Below, in pieces: positions 1-7,682 of a stretch of 64,000 bases of DNA. Numbering within the stretch: the stretch's first letter is position 1; each line of letters starts with the position of its first letter. Below the pieces are notes generated by a model, which did no database searches, was not told the DNA's origin, and saw only the letters and a program-made list of their open reading frames with translations. Both the position numbers and the translations under genes were made by a program. This DNA comes from Methylobacterium oryzihabitans (GTDB taxonomy: Bacteria; Pseudomonadota; Alphaproteobacteria; Rhizobiales; Beijerinckiaceae): positions 124,001 to 188,000 of the forward strand of contig NZ_SACP01000006.1 of assembly GCF_004004555.2 (NCBI RefSeq). The letters run 5' to 3'.

Positions 1-411
1 GAGCGCCACGCCGCGGTCGAGGCCTCCCGGCGCCTCACCCCGGAGACCCGCGCCGCCCTGCGCCGGCAGTGCGAGGCGCTCTCCGAGGCGGCGTTCCTCG
101 ACGACCCGGCCCGGATCGTCGAGGCCGACTACCAGTTCCACCGCCTGATCTGCGAGATCGCCGGCAACGCCCGCGCCCTGCACCTGTTCGACGGGCTGGC
201 GGCGGAGATGCGGGTGGTGATCGGCCTGATCGGCCGGCTCTACGACGATCCGCACGAGATCGCCCGCACCCACGCTCCGGTGCTGGCCGCGATCGAGGCC
301 GGCCACCCCGAGCGCATCGTCGCCCATGTCGACCACCATATCGGCGTCGCGTGGCGCGAGGTCGGGAGGCTGGTGCGCGCCCTCTCCACCCGGACAACGG
401 AGATCTCATGA
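1..411 (+). CDS. GntR-family transcriptional regulator, C-terminal FCD part (5' end outside window)
   Basis: The frame is open from the first base and ends in TGA. It encodes the last 136 residues of a helical ligand-binding domain of the FCD type, in which FadR-subfamily GntR regulators bind small organic acids or metals. The visible pattern is a run of helices with the metal-type signatures DYQFHRLI and, near the end, HVDHHI. The N-terminal winged-helix DNA-binding domain must lie upstream and is not visible. The stop overlaps the start of the next gene (ATGA), so the two are translationally coupled. By context it probably controls the deacetylase and cupin that follow; the ligand is unknown. 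Confidence 0.8.
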   Translation, partial: ERHAAVEASRRLTPETRAALRRQCEALSEAAFLDDPARIVEADYQFHRLICEIAGNARALHLFDGLAAEMRVVIGLIGRLYDDPHEIARTHAPVLAAIEAGHPERIVAHVDHHIGVAWREVGRLVRALSTRTTEIS

Positions 412-1433
412 AAGCCGTCCATTGCGAGGACCACCGCAGCCACGACCCGAAATTCTTCCTCGTGCGCGGTCAGGTCCGCCCGGCCGCCGACCAGCCCGAG
501 CGCGCCGACCGCCTGCTCGCCGGGCTGCGGGCCGGGCATCACACGGTGGTCGAGCCGGTGCGCTTCGGTCACGGGCCGCGGGCCCGGGTGCACGGGCCGG
601 ACTACCTCGCCTTCATGGCCGAGGCCTGGGACGCCTGGGCGGCGCTCCCGGATTCCGGCCCGGAGATGATCGCCAACATCCATCCGTTCCGGGACGGCGC
701 CTCCTATCCGAGCCACATCGTCGGCCGGCTCGGCTGGCACACCGTCGACACCGCCTGCCCGATCGGGCCGGGCACCTACGCGGCGTCCTGCGCGGCGACC
801 GACGTGGCGGCGAGCGCGGCGCAACTCGTCCTCGACGGCGAGGACGCCGTCTACGCGCTCTGCCGCCCGCCCGGCCACCACGCCTACCGCGACCGGGCCG
901 GCGGTCACTGCTACTTCAACAACAGCGCGGTGGCGGCGGCCCACCTGCGCCAGCGCCACGAGCGGGTGGCGATCCTCGACGTCGACGTGCACCACGGCAA
1001 CGGCACGCAGGGCATCTTCTACGCCGACCCGACGGTGCTGACGGTCTCGCTCCACGCCGACCCGTCGCGGTTCTACCCGTTCGTGTGGGGCTACGCCCAC
1101 GAGCGCGGCGAGGGGCCGGGGCTGGGAGCGAACCGCAACCTGCCGTTGCCGCTCGGCACCGGCGACGACGGCTACATGGCGGCGCTCGACGACGCGGCCC
1201 GGACCCTCGCGGCCTTCGCGCCGACCGCCCTGGTGGTCGCGCTCGGTCTCGACGCCTCCGAGCACGACCCGCTCGCCGGGCTCAGCCTCACCACGGAGGG
1301 GTTCCGTCGCATCGGCGGCGCGCTCGCCCGTCTCGGCCTGCCCACAGTGCTGGTGCAGGAGGGCGGTTACCTGTCCGACATCCTCGGCCCCAACCTGACC
1401 GCGGTGCTCGCCGGCTTCGAGGCGGCCCGCTGA
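408..1433 (+). CDS. Histone deacetylase family protein, acetylpolyamine amidohydrolase type
   Basis: This 341-residue protein has the arginase/deacetylase fold of class II HDAC-like bacterial enzymes and the same length as bacterial acetylpolyamine amidohydrolases. These zinc hydrolases remove acetyl groups from acetylated polyamines or related amides in the cytoplasm. Active-site motifs are visible: PPGHHA (His157, His158 as general bases), DVDVHHGNG (Asp193 and His195 as zinc ligands), LDASEHDP (Asp282 as third ligand) and GGY near residue 346 equivalents, at the usual place close to the C-terminus. I chose ATG 408 because it overlaps the upstream stop and starts at the conserved N-terminus; the longer reading frame upstream is not coding. 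The substrate is inferred from family only. Confidence 0.88.
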   Translation: MKAVHCEDHRSHDPKFFLVRGQVRPAADQPERADRLLAGLRAGHHTVVEPVRFGHGPRARVHGPDYLAFMAEAWDAWAALPDSGPEMIANIHPFRDGASYPSHIVGRLGWHTVDTACPIGPGTYAASCAATDVAASAAQLVLDGEDAVYALCRPPGHHAYRDRAGGHCYFNNSAVAAAHLRQRHERVAILDVDVHHGNGTQGIFYADPTVLTVSLHADPSRFYPFVWGYAHERGEGPGLGANRNLPLPLGTGDDGYMAALDDAARTLAAFAPTALVVALGLDASEHDPLAGLSLTTEGFRRIGGALARLGLPTVLVQEGGYLSDILGPNLTAVLAGFEAAR

Positions 1434-1453
1434 CCGGAAAACGGAGATCTCCC

Positions 1454-1777
1454 ATGGCCTTCGCCTGCACCATCCCGGCCGTCCCGACCGTCCAGTGCGA
1501 CGACGACGCGGTGCGGATCACCCGCTGGGACTTCGCGCCCGGCGCCGTCACCGGCTGGCACGAGCACGGCTGGCCCTATTTCGTGGTGATGATCACGGAG
1601 GGGACGCTGCGCATCCACGACGGCACGGACGTGAGCGAGGTGCCGCTGGCGCTGGGCCAGTCCTATCGCCGTCCGGCGGGCATCCGCCACGACGTGATGA
1701 ACGGTTCCGACCACCCGATCGCCTTCGTGGAGATCGAGGTGAAACGCCCGGAGGCCCTGGGGCCGGCGTCGGGCTGA
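1454..1777 (+). CDS. Small cupin-domain protein
   Basis: This 107-residue protein is a single cupin beta-barrel. Motif 1 is visible as GWHEHGWPYFVVMITEG and motif 2 as the stretch around RRPAGIRHDVMNGS, with His residues at metal-ligand positions. It lies 20 bp after the deacetylase and shares a near-identical GGAGATCTC-type leader (ACGGAGATCT) with it, so the three genes from the GntR regulator onward look like one operon. Single-domain cupins can be enzymes or small-molecule binders; nothing here decides which. No signal peptide is seen, so it is probably cytoplasmic. Confidence 0.8.
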   Translation: MAFACTIPAVPTVQCDDDAVRITRWDFAPGAVTGWHEHGWPYFVVMITEGTLRIHDGTDVSEVPLALGQSYRRPAGIRHDVMNGSDHPIAFVEIEVKRPEALGPASG

Positions 1778-1828
1778 GGGCGCCGAACGGCGCGTGACGG
1801 GTCCCGTCCGGTCGGGGGACCGGGCGGC

Positions 1829-3037
1829 TTACCGGAGCAGCTGCAGGATGCTCTGCTGGGCCTGGTTGGCGAGCGACAGCGCCGAGATGCCGAGCGACTG
1901 GCGGGTCGAGAGCGCCTGGGAGTTGGCCGCCTCCTCGTTGAGGTCGGCGTTGGTCAGGTTCGCCGCGCCGGTGTCGAGCACGTTGATGAGCTGCTTGGAG
2001 AAGTCCTGGCGGTTCTGCACCACCGACAGGTTCGAGCCCAGCGTCGTCGCGTCGGCGCGCAACTGGTCGGACGCCTTGGTCAGGTCCTTGAGCACGGTGT
2101 TGATGTCGGCGTTGAGCAGGAAGCTGCCGCGGCCGACGGTCGTGCCGGCGTCGCCCTGGTTGGTGATCGGGGTCAGGCCGAGCCCGGCGGCGGTCTCGTC
2201 GGTCGAGGCGGCGACGAGGTTCGAGCTGCCGCGGGTGTTGAAGTTGATCGTCAGGTCGTTGTTCTTGCCGTTGATCAGGTTGACGCCGTTGAAGCTGGCA
2301 TCGGTCGCGAGCTGGGTGATCTGGTTGAGCAGGTTGTTGTACTGCTCCGCCAGGGTGGCGCGGGCCGAGACGCCCGACACCGTGAGGTCGCTGCTCTGGC
2401 CGACCGCGGTCGTGGCGGCGCCGTAGGTGACGAGCGCGCTCGACGCCGTCGAGCCGGCGGCGAAGCCGAGGGCGGTCTGGTCGGAAGCGTTGACGAACTC
2501 GACGTCGGCGCTGGCGTTCAGCACGATCTTCTTGCCGGTCGAGTCGACCGAGAAGGCGTTGCCGATCCTGGCGCCGTTCGTCGCCTCGTTGAGCTGCTTG
2601 ACCATCTCCAGGATGCTGGCCGACGCGGCGATCGAGGCCGAGGTCAGCGCCCCGTTGACGTAGAAGCTGATGCTCGCCGAGGCGCTGCTGGCGGAATACT
2701 CGGTCGTCGCCTTGCCGGTGGTGGTGATCTGGGTCGAGAGCGCCTGGTTGGCGATCGACTTGGCCTGGTCGACGATCTTCTGGATGCTGGTGATGCCCTG
2801 GTTGGCCGCCTGGATCACCTGGATCCCGTTGGAGATGCCGTCGAGCAGCCCGCCGAGTTCCGACGAGCGCGAGGTCAGGTTCAGGGCCGTGAAGTAGTTG
2901 AGCGGGTTGTCGAGGGCCGAATTGACCTTCTTGCCGGTCGCCAGCCGGTTCTGGGTGATCCCGGTCAGCTGCGCCGTATCCTGCAGCGACAGCAGGTTCT
3001 GGCGCGTGGCGGCCGAGAGGGTGATGTTACTCGACAT
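1829..3037 (-). CDS. Flagellin (copy 1 of a tandem pair)
   Basis: This 402-residue protein is the structural subunit of the flagellar filament. The N-terminal D0/D1 helices (TLSAATRQNLLSLQDTA, then a flagellin-type NRLATGKKV) and the C-terminal D0 helix (QALSTRQSLGISALSLANQ, ending LQLLR) are typical; the centre (residues about 130-300) is Ser/Thr/Ala-rich and variable. It is exported by the flagellar type III apparatus and has no cleaved signal. It is a tandem paralogue of the gene at 3249-4454. The two are nearly identical at both ends but differ in the middle, and about 204 bp at the 3' end are identical. CtrA-like half-sites lie just upstream (3108-3141). Confidence 0.95.
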   Translation of the reverse strand: MSSNITLSAATRQNLLSLQDTAQLTGITQNRLATGKKVNSALDNPLNYFTALNLTSRSSELGGLLDGISNGIQVIQAANQGITSIQKIVDQAKSIANQALSTQITTTGKATTEYSASSASASISFYVNGALTSASIAASASILEMVKQLNEATNGARIGNAFSVDSTGKKIVLNASADVEFVNASDQTALGFAAGSTASSALVTYGAATTAVGQSSDLTVSGVSARATLAEQYNNLLNQITQLATDASFNGVNLINGKNNDLTINFNTRGSSNLVAASTDETAAGLGLTPITNQGDAGTTVGRGSFLLNADINTVLKDLTKASDQLRADATTLGSNLSVVQNRQDFSKQLINVLDTGAANLTNADLNEEAANSQALSTRQSLGISALSLANQAQQSILQLLR

Positions 3038-3107
3038 AGCGGCTGGTCCTCGACGACGGGGAGGCGCGTTCGCCCTGCCTGTTTCGTCGAATGTCTGCTC
3101 GCCATGG

Positions 3108-3141
3108 TTGATAAGCCGTTAAGCGAAACGGCCGGTTAACC
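3108..3141. promoter_or_regulatory. CtrA-like half-sites upstream of flagellin copy 1
   Basis: TTGA-N7-TTAAG (3108-3123) differs by one base from the CtrA consensus TTAA-N7-TTAAC, and the palindrome GGTTAACC (3134-3141) contains a further half-site. They lie 70-105 bp upstream of the flagellin start at 3037. The match is to sequence only; binding is inferred. Confidence 0.35.
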
Positions 3142-3191
3142 AGATTTTTCGGGACCTTGGTCCGTCCGGCGAATCGAGGGGTCCGCCCCGA

Positions 3192-3225
3192 ACGGAAACG
3201 GCCGGGCTCCCGCCCGGCCGTCCGT
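3192..3225 (-). terminator. Probable rho-independent terminator of flagellin copy 2
   Basis: A perfect 9-bp stem CGGCCGGGC / GCCCGGCCG with a 4-nt loop lies 28 bp past the stop at 3249; four more pairs form past a two-base bulge. On the minus strand the hairpin is followed by TTTCCGTT, a short U-tract. Confidence 0.6.
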
Positions 3226-3248
3226 CGCGCTGTCGTCGGGTGCCGCGA

Positions 3249-4454
3249 TCAGCGCAGGAGCTGCAGCACGCTCTGCTGGGCCTGGTTGGCGAGCGACAGC
3301 GCCGAGATGCCGAGCGACTGGCGGGTCGAGAGCGCCTGGGAGTTGGCCGCCTCCTCGTTGAGGTCGGCGTTGGTCAGGTTCGCCGCGCCGGTGTCGAGCA
3401 CGTTGATGAGCTGCTTGGAGAAGTCCTGGCGGTTCTGCACCACCGACAGGTTCGAGCCCAGCGTCGTCGCGTCGCTGCGCAGCTGGTCGGTCGCCTTCGA
3501 CAGGTTCGTGATGACGTCCTTGATGTCGTCGTTGAGCAGGAAGCTGCCACGGCCGACGGTGGTCTCGTCGTTGCCCTTGTTGGTGATCGGGTCGAGGCCG
3601 AGGCCGGCGGCGGTCTGGTCGGTCGAGACGACCGTCAGGTTCGAACTGCCCTTGGTGTTGAAGTTGATCGTCATGTCGTTGTTCTTGCCCGCGATCAGGT
3701 TGGTGCCGTTGTAGCTGGCATCGGTCGCGAGCTGTGTGATCTGGTTGAGCAGGTTGTTGTACTGATCCGCCAGCGACTTGCGGGCTGAGACGCCGGTGAC
3801 GGAGAGGTCGCTGCTCTGGCCGACGGCGGTCGTGACGGTGCCGTAGGTGTTGAGCGCGCTCGACGCCGTCGATCCGGCGGCGAAGCCGAGGTTCGTCTGG
3901 TCGGATGCGCTGCTGAACTCGATGTCGGCGCTGGCATTGACCACGATCTTCTTGCCGGTCGAGTCGAGCGAGAAGGCGTTGCCGATGTTGTTGGTGTTCG
4001 TCGTGTCGTTGAGGGCCTTCACCGCGTCGGAGACGCTGGCCGACGCCGAGATGGTGGTGGTCGTCAGGTTGCCGTTGATGTAGAAGCTGATGGTCGTCGA
4101 GGCCGTGCTCGCCGAATAGTCGGTCGTCGCCTTGCCGGTGGTGGTGATCTGGGTCGAGAGCGCCTGGTTGGCGACCGACTTGGCCTGGTCGACGATCTTC
4201 TGGATGCTGGTGATGCCCTGGTTGGCCGCCTGGATCGCCTGCACGCTGTTGGAGATGCCGTCGAGCAGGCCGCCGATCTCGCCGGAGCGGGCGGTCAGGC
4301 TCTGCGCGGTGAAGAAGTTCAGCGGGGCGTCGAGGGCCGAGTTGACCTTCTTGCCGGTCGCCAGCCGGTTCTGGGTGGTCGAGGTCAGGACGGCGGTGTC
4401 CTGCAGCGTGAGCAGGTTCTGACGCGTGGCGGCCGAGAGGGTGATGCCGGACAT
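3249..4454 (-). CDS. Flagellin (copy 2 of a tandem pair)
   Basis: This 401-residue flagellin has the same layout as its neighbour: a conserved N-terminal helix (TLSAATRQNLLTLQDTA), a variable centre rich in Thr and Ser, and a conserved C-terminal helix ending LQLLR. A 9-bp GC hairpin with a TTT tract follows its stop, so it probably forms its own transcript rather than being cotranscribed with copy 1. The region upstream of the start holds two CtrA-like boxes shared with the divergent flbT gene. Two flagellins in tandem are common in Hyphomicrobiales, where filaments may be built from several subunits. Confidence 0.95.
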   Translation of the reverse strand: MSGITLSAATRQNLLTLQDTAVLTSTTQNRLATGKKVNSALDAPLNFFTAQSLTARSGEIGGLLDGISNSVQAIQAANQGITSIQKIVDQAKSVANQALSTQITTTGKATTDYSASTASTTISFYINGNLTTTTISASASVSDAVKALNDTTNTNNIGNAFSLDSTGKKIVVNASADIEFSSASDQTNLGFAAGSTASSALNTYGTVTTAVGQSSDLSVTGVSARKSLADQYNNLLNQITQLATDASYNGTNLIAGKNNDMTINFNTKGSSNLTVVSTDQTAAGLGLDPITNKGNDETTVGRGSFLLNDDIKDVITNLSKATDQLRSDATTLGSNLSVVQNRQDFSKQLINVLDTGAANLTNADLNEEAANSQALSTRQSLGISALSLANQAQQSVLQLLR

Positions 4455-4519
4455 GGGGGTGATCCTTTTGATCGCTGGCCGCCATTTTTGGCGCCTGCGA
4501 GGACCCTCGATCCCGCGCC

Positions 4520-4534
4520 TTACCCGGACTTTAA
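4520..4534 (-). promoter_or_regulatory. Near-consensus CtrA box upstream of flagellin copy 2
   Basis: Read on the minus strand the site is TTAA-N7-GTAA, one base off the CtrA consensus TTAA-N7-TTAA. It is 66-80 bp upstream of the flagellin start at 4454 and in the correct orientation for it. Confidence 0.35.
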
Positions 4535-4593
4535 GCCGGTCCGCGAAACCGCCCGGCTCCGATCCGGCATCCCGGCGAAAATCGCCGTTATGC

Positions 4594-4609
4594 TTAAATC
4601 CGCGTTAAC
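4594..4609 (+). promoter_or_regulatory. Perfect CtrA box between flagellin and flbT
   Basis: TTAA-ATCCGCG-TTAAC matches the full CtrA binding consensus TTAA-N7-TTAAC without mismatch. It is 46 bp upstream of the flbT start and in the divergent promoter region shared with flagellin copy 2. TTAA is rare in this GC-rich sequence, so a chance match is unlikely. CtrA controls motility genes in many alphaproteobacteria. Confidence 0.6.
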
Positions 4610-4654
4610 CCGAAGCGTGGAAGCGTGACGCGACGCGGTTCCGGGTCTCGTGCC

Positions 4655-5053
4655 ATGCCCCTCAAGATCGTGCTGAAGCCGTTCGAGCGCCTCATCATCA
4701 ACGGGGCGGCGATCCGCAACGGCGAGCGCACCTCGAGCTTCCTCATCGAGAACACCTGCCGCTTCCTGCGCGAGAGCGAGATCATCAGCGAGAGCGAGGC
4801 CGACACCGCCTGCAAGCGGCTCTGCGTCACGCTCCAGCTCATCTACCTCGCCGACAAGCCGGCCGAGGCCGAGGATCTGCTGATCCGGCAAGCGACCGAG
4901 CTGCTCGCCGCGATGCCGACCTCCGCGCCCTACCTCCTGGCGATCCAGGACGAGATCGCCGCCGGCCGCTACCACCGCGCCCTGAAATGCGGGCGCGACC
5001 TCGTCGCCTGGGAAACCTCCCTGCGCGAGCGCCTCGCGTCTCCCGCCGCCTGA
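4655..5053 (+). CDS. flbT: Flagellar biosynthesis repressor FlbT
   Basis: This 132-residue protein matches FlbT, which in Caulobacter binds flagellin mRNA and lowers its translation until hook assembly is complete. The conserved start PLKIVLKPFERLIINGA, the central NTCRFLRE and a C-terminal helix around LLAIQDEIAAGRYHRALK are visible. I chose ATG 4655 because conserved sequence begins there; an in-frame ATG-like start 30 bp upstream would add an unconserved tail. It is divergent from the flagellins. The usual partner gene flaF is not next to it here. Two glycosyltransferase genes follow at close spacing. Confidence 0.9.
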   Translation: MPLKIVLKPFERLIINGAAIRNGERTSSFLIENTCRFLRESEIISESEADTACKRLCVTLQLIYLADKPAEAEDLLIRQATELLAAMPTSAPYLLAIQDEIAAGRYHRALKCGRDLVAWETSLRERLASPAA

Positions 5054-5069
5054 TCCCGGCCGCCCGACC

Positions 5070-5672
5070 ATGAACCCCATCGCCCCGAAGAACTTCCCGA
5101 GCGTCGCGATCGCGGTGCCCTCCGGCCTCAGCGTGCACGCCGACTTCTGCATGTCGCTCGCGGCGATGTGCTACAACCTCAACGAACTGCCGATGCTGCT
5201 CGTCAGCGCCAAGTCGTCGATCGTCGCCGACGGGCGCAACATCGGCGTTCGGGCGGCGCAGGATGGCCAGACCGAGTACGTCCTGTTCCTCGACAGCGAC
5301 ATGACGTTCCCCAAGGACACGCTGCTGCGGCTGCTGATGCGCGAGGTCGATGTGATCGGCGCGACCTATTCGCGCCGCACGCCGCCGCTCAGGCCGCTGG
5401 GCGAGGTGCTGCCCCAGCAGCCGGCCGACGCCCCGACCGGCCTCGTCGAGATGTCCCGGATGCCAACCGGCTGCCTGCTGGTGCGCACCAGCGTGTTCCG
5501 GCGCCTGCGCGAGCCGTATTTCCGCTACCGCATCGACGAGGATCATGGCCGGATCATCGGCGAGGACTACGATTTCTGCGACCGCATCCGCGACCTCGGC
5601 ATCCGCATCTGGTGCGACCCGGTGCTGAGCAAGGAACTCGGCCATATCGGCCAGCAGGTCTTCACGATCTGA
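5070..5672 (+). CDS. GT2-like glycosyltransferase, small
   Basis: This 200-residue protein has a GT-A glycosyltransferase fold: a conserved N-terminal strand region, SSIVADGRNIGV and the metal-binding D-x-D as FLDSDMTFP. A late segment (GEDYDFCDRIRDLGIRIW) matches the acceptor-side region of this group. It starts 16 bp after flbT and is probably cotranscribed. Soluble, no membrane segment. Placement behind flbT suggests transfer of sugar to flagellin or to surface glycan, but the acceptor cannot be read from the sequence. Confidence 0.75.
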   Translation: MNPIAPKNFPSVAIAVPSGLSVHADFCMSLAAMCYNLNELPMLLVSAKSSIVADGRNIGVRAAQDGQTEYVLFLDSDMTFPKDTLLRLLMREVDVIGATYSRRTPPLRPLGEVLPQQPADAPTGLVEMSRMPTGCLLVRTSVFRRLREPYFRYRIDEDHGRIIGEDYDFCDRIRDLGIRIWCDPVLSKELGHIGQQVFTI

Positions 5673-5725
5673 GCGTCGCCCCGGCCGATCGCGCGACACC
5701 CGAACGAGACGGATTCCGAACCACC

Positions 5726-6445
5726 ATGCAGATCGCGATCGTCACCCCTTACCACAACGAGGACATCGCCCTCATCCGGCAGGCGCACGAGAGCGTGCTC
5801 GCCCAGGACTTCGCCTGCCGGCACGTCCTGGTGGCGGACGGCCATCCACGCCCCGAGATCGACGGCTGGAACTGCGAGCACATCGTGCTGCCGGCGGCCC
5901 ACAAGGATTGGGGCGACTTCGCCCGCGGCGTCGGCGCGATGCACGCGATCCACGACGGCGTCGACTTCGTCGCCTTCCTCGATGCCGACAACTGGCTCGA
6001 GCCCAACCACGCCTCCAGCCTCGCGGTCCAGGCCCTCAACAGCGGCACCGCCGTCACGATCTCGCGGCGCTCGCTGCGGCGCCTCGACGGCAGCCTGATG
6101 CGCCGCATCTGCCCCGAGAGCGAGGGCGACACCTTCGCCGATACCGGCACGATCCTGTTCCACCGCAGCATCCTCGACGTCATCAGCCTGTGGGCGCTGA
6201 TGCCCCGCGACCTCGGCTCGGTCGGCGACCAGGTGATCTGGGGCGCGATCAAGAGCCGGGGCTACCCCTGCGCGCATACCGGGCTGCCGACCCTGAACTA
6301 CCGCACCAAGTTCGCCAACCACTACCGGCGCCAGAACGAGGAGCCCCCGCCCGGGGCGATCGACGTCGATCACATCGCGCTCGGCTACAAGAGCTGGGAG
6401 CGGATGAACGACTTCCAGCGCCACGCGCTGCTCAAGGGACACTGA
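5726..6445 (+). CDS. Family 2 glycosyltransferase
   Basis: This 239-residue protein has the GT2 pattern: IVTPYHNEDIALIRQAHESV at the N-terminus, a D-x-D motif as FLDADNW near residue 87, and a downstream GDQVIWGAI segment. It lies 53 bp after the previous glycosyltransferase on the same strand. The pair probably act on the same glycan. No membrane helix or signal peptide is visible. As with its neighbour, a role in flagellin glycosylation is suggested only by location. Confidence 0.8.
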   Translation: MQIAIVTPYHNEDIALIRQAHESVLAQDFACRHVLVADGHPRPEIDGWNCEHIVLPAAHKDWGDFARGVGAMHAIHDGVDFVAFLDADNWLEPNHASSLAVQALNSGTAVTISRRSLRRLDGSLMRRICPESEGDTFADTGTILFHRSILDVISLWALMPRDLGSVGDQVIWGAIKSRGYPCAHTGLPTLNYRTKFANHYRRQNEEPPPGAIDVDHIALGYKSWERMNDFQRHALLKGH

Positions 6446-6637
6446 CCGGCCGCATTGCACGGCGCCGGGGCGCGCATCCTCCGGTTTAGCAGCCGGGGTT
6501 GCGACACGCCCCGGTCGCATGGCCGCCGCGCGGGCGCCGCCCTTGCGCGGCGTGGGCGGGCTCGTGAACCATGGCGCCGCCCGCCGCGGCGCGCCCTTCC
6601 GGCGGCCGGGCGGGCGCATCGCGAGCAGGAGCGCCCC

Positions 6638-7534
6638 ATGTCCGAGACCCCGTCCGCCGAGCCGTGGCAGTGGAGCGAGCCGCACTGGCGCCAACTGGTC
6701 GATCAGGTCCGGGCCGGGCGGCGCTACCGCCCGCAACGCTGGAAGGGCGACGCGCGCTGCGCCGTCGCGCTGTCGTTCGATTCCGACCACGAGACCAACG
6801 AGCTGCGCGAGGGCGGCAAGTCGATCGGCCGGATGTCGTGGGGCCAGTACGGCAACCGGGTCGGCGTGCCGCGCATCGAGGCGCTGCTCGACCGCCACGG
6901 CGTCAAGGCGACCTTCTACGTCCCCGCCGTCGTCGCGCTGCTCTACCCCGACGAGCAGCGCCGCCTCGTCGCGGGCGGCCACGAGATCGGCATCCACGGC
7001 TGGATCCACGAGCTGAACTCGATCCTGCCCGGCGAGGCCGAGCGCGACCTGATGCTGCGCTCGGCCGACGCGCTGGAGACGATCACCGGCGTGCGCCCGG
7101 TCGGGCTGCGCACCCCGTCCTGGGACTTCAGCCCCAACACGCTGGCGATCGAGAAGGAGATGGGGCTCGCCTACGATTCCTCGCTGATGGCGGACGAGGA
7201 TTGCTACGAGCTGCTGCTCCACGGCGAGCCGACCGGCATCGTTGAACTGCCGGTGGAGTGGGTGCGCGACGACGCGGTGTACTTCATGATGCACCGGTTC
7301 CAGTCGCTGCGGCCCTACACCCCGCCGACCGACGTCCTCGACGTGTTCCGCCGCGAGCTCGACGCCGCCTACGACGAGGGCGGGCTGTTCCAGCTCACCA
7401 TGCACCCGCACATCATCGGCTACCGCTCGCGGATCTGGATCCTCGAGGAGATCGTCCGGCACGCCAAGGCCAAGGGCGACGTCTGGTTCGCCACCCACGC
7501 CGAGATCGCCGCCTACGCCAAGGCCGAGGGCTGA
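6638..7534 (+). CDS. Polysaccharide deacetylase family protein (NodB homology)
   Basis: This 298-residue protein has a NodB-type carbohydrate esterase 4 domain. Motifs: SFDSDHET (catalytic Asp and metal Asp), IGIHGWIHE (metal His residues), LRTPSWDFS and a late TMHPHIIG. Family members deacetylate N-acetyl sugars or act on cyclic amides such as allantoin. The absence of a signal peptide and the DSDHE motif fit the cytoplasmic PuuE-like branch rather than cell-wall chitin deacetylases. Start ATG 6638 follows GAGCAGGAG; the longer frame upstream is not coding. It precedes the operator-rich region of the next operon. Confidence 0.82.
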   Translation: MSETPSAEPWQWSEPHWRQLVDQVRAGRRYRPQRWKGDARCAVALSFDSDHETNELREGGKSIGRMSWGQYGNRVGVPRIEALLDRHGVKATFYVPAVVALLYPDEQRRLVAGGHEIGIHGWIHELNSILPGEAERDLMLRSADALETITGVRPVGLRTPSWDFSPNTLAIEKEMGLAYDSSLMADEDCYELLLHGEPTGIVELPVEWVRDDAVYFMMHRFQSLRPYTPPTDVLDVFRRELDAAYDEGGLFQLTMHPHIIGYRSRIWILEEIVRHAKAKGDVWFATHAEIAAYAKAEG

Positions 7535-7551
7535 GCCGGGAGCCCTGCTGC

Positions 7552-7667
7552 TGCAAGCGGCAGTTGCATGGGGGCTCGCTCATGAAATGAGCTTTACGCT
7601 TTTGCGGGCCGATGCAATGATCTTTGCAACGGCCCGCGACCCCAGGTTGCAGCCACAGCTAATGCAA
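7552..7667. promoter_or_regulatory. Regulatory region with repeated TTGCA/TGCAA boxes and a palindrome
   Basis: Six TGCAA or TTGCA boxes start at 7552, 7564, 7613, 7624, 7647 and 7663. Three pairs are spaced 11-16 bp, about one helical turn or slightly more. A perfect inverted repeat GCTCAT-GAA-ATGAGC (7578-7592) lies between. The region precedes the SDR/ABC-transporter operon, whose last gene is an RpiR regulator, so these may be operator sites for it. This is inference from pattern and position. Confidence 0.45.
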
Positions 7668-7682
7668 CCGAGAGAGGCCGCC

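Noticed and set aside
1780..1820. Hairpin after the first flagellin gene as a terminator
   Set aside because: The stem is only 5 bp (GCGCC/GGCGC) and no T-tract follows on the minus strand.
3136..4485. A 449-codon minus-strand frame overlapping the second flagellin
   Set aside because: It is out of frame with the flagellin and has biased Arg/Gln/Asp composition. The flagellin frame has clear conserved ends.
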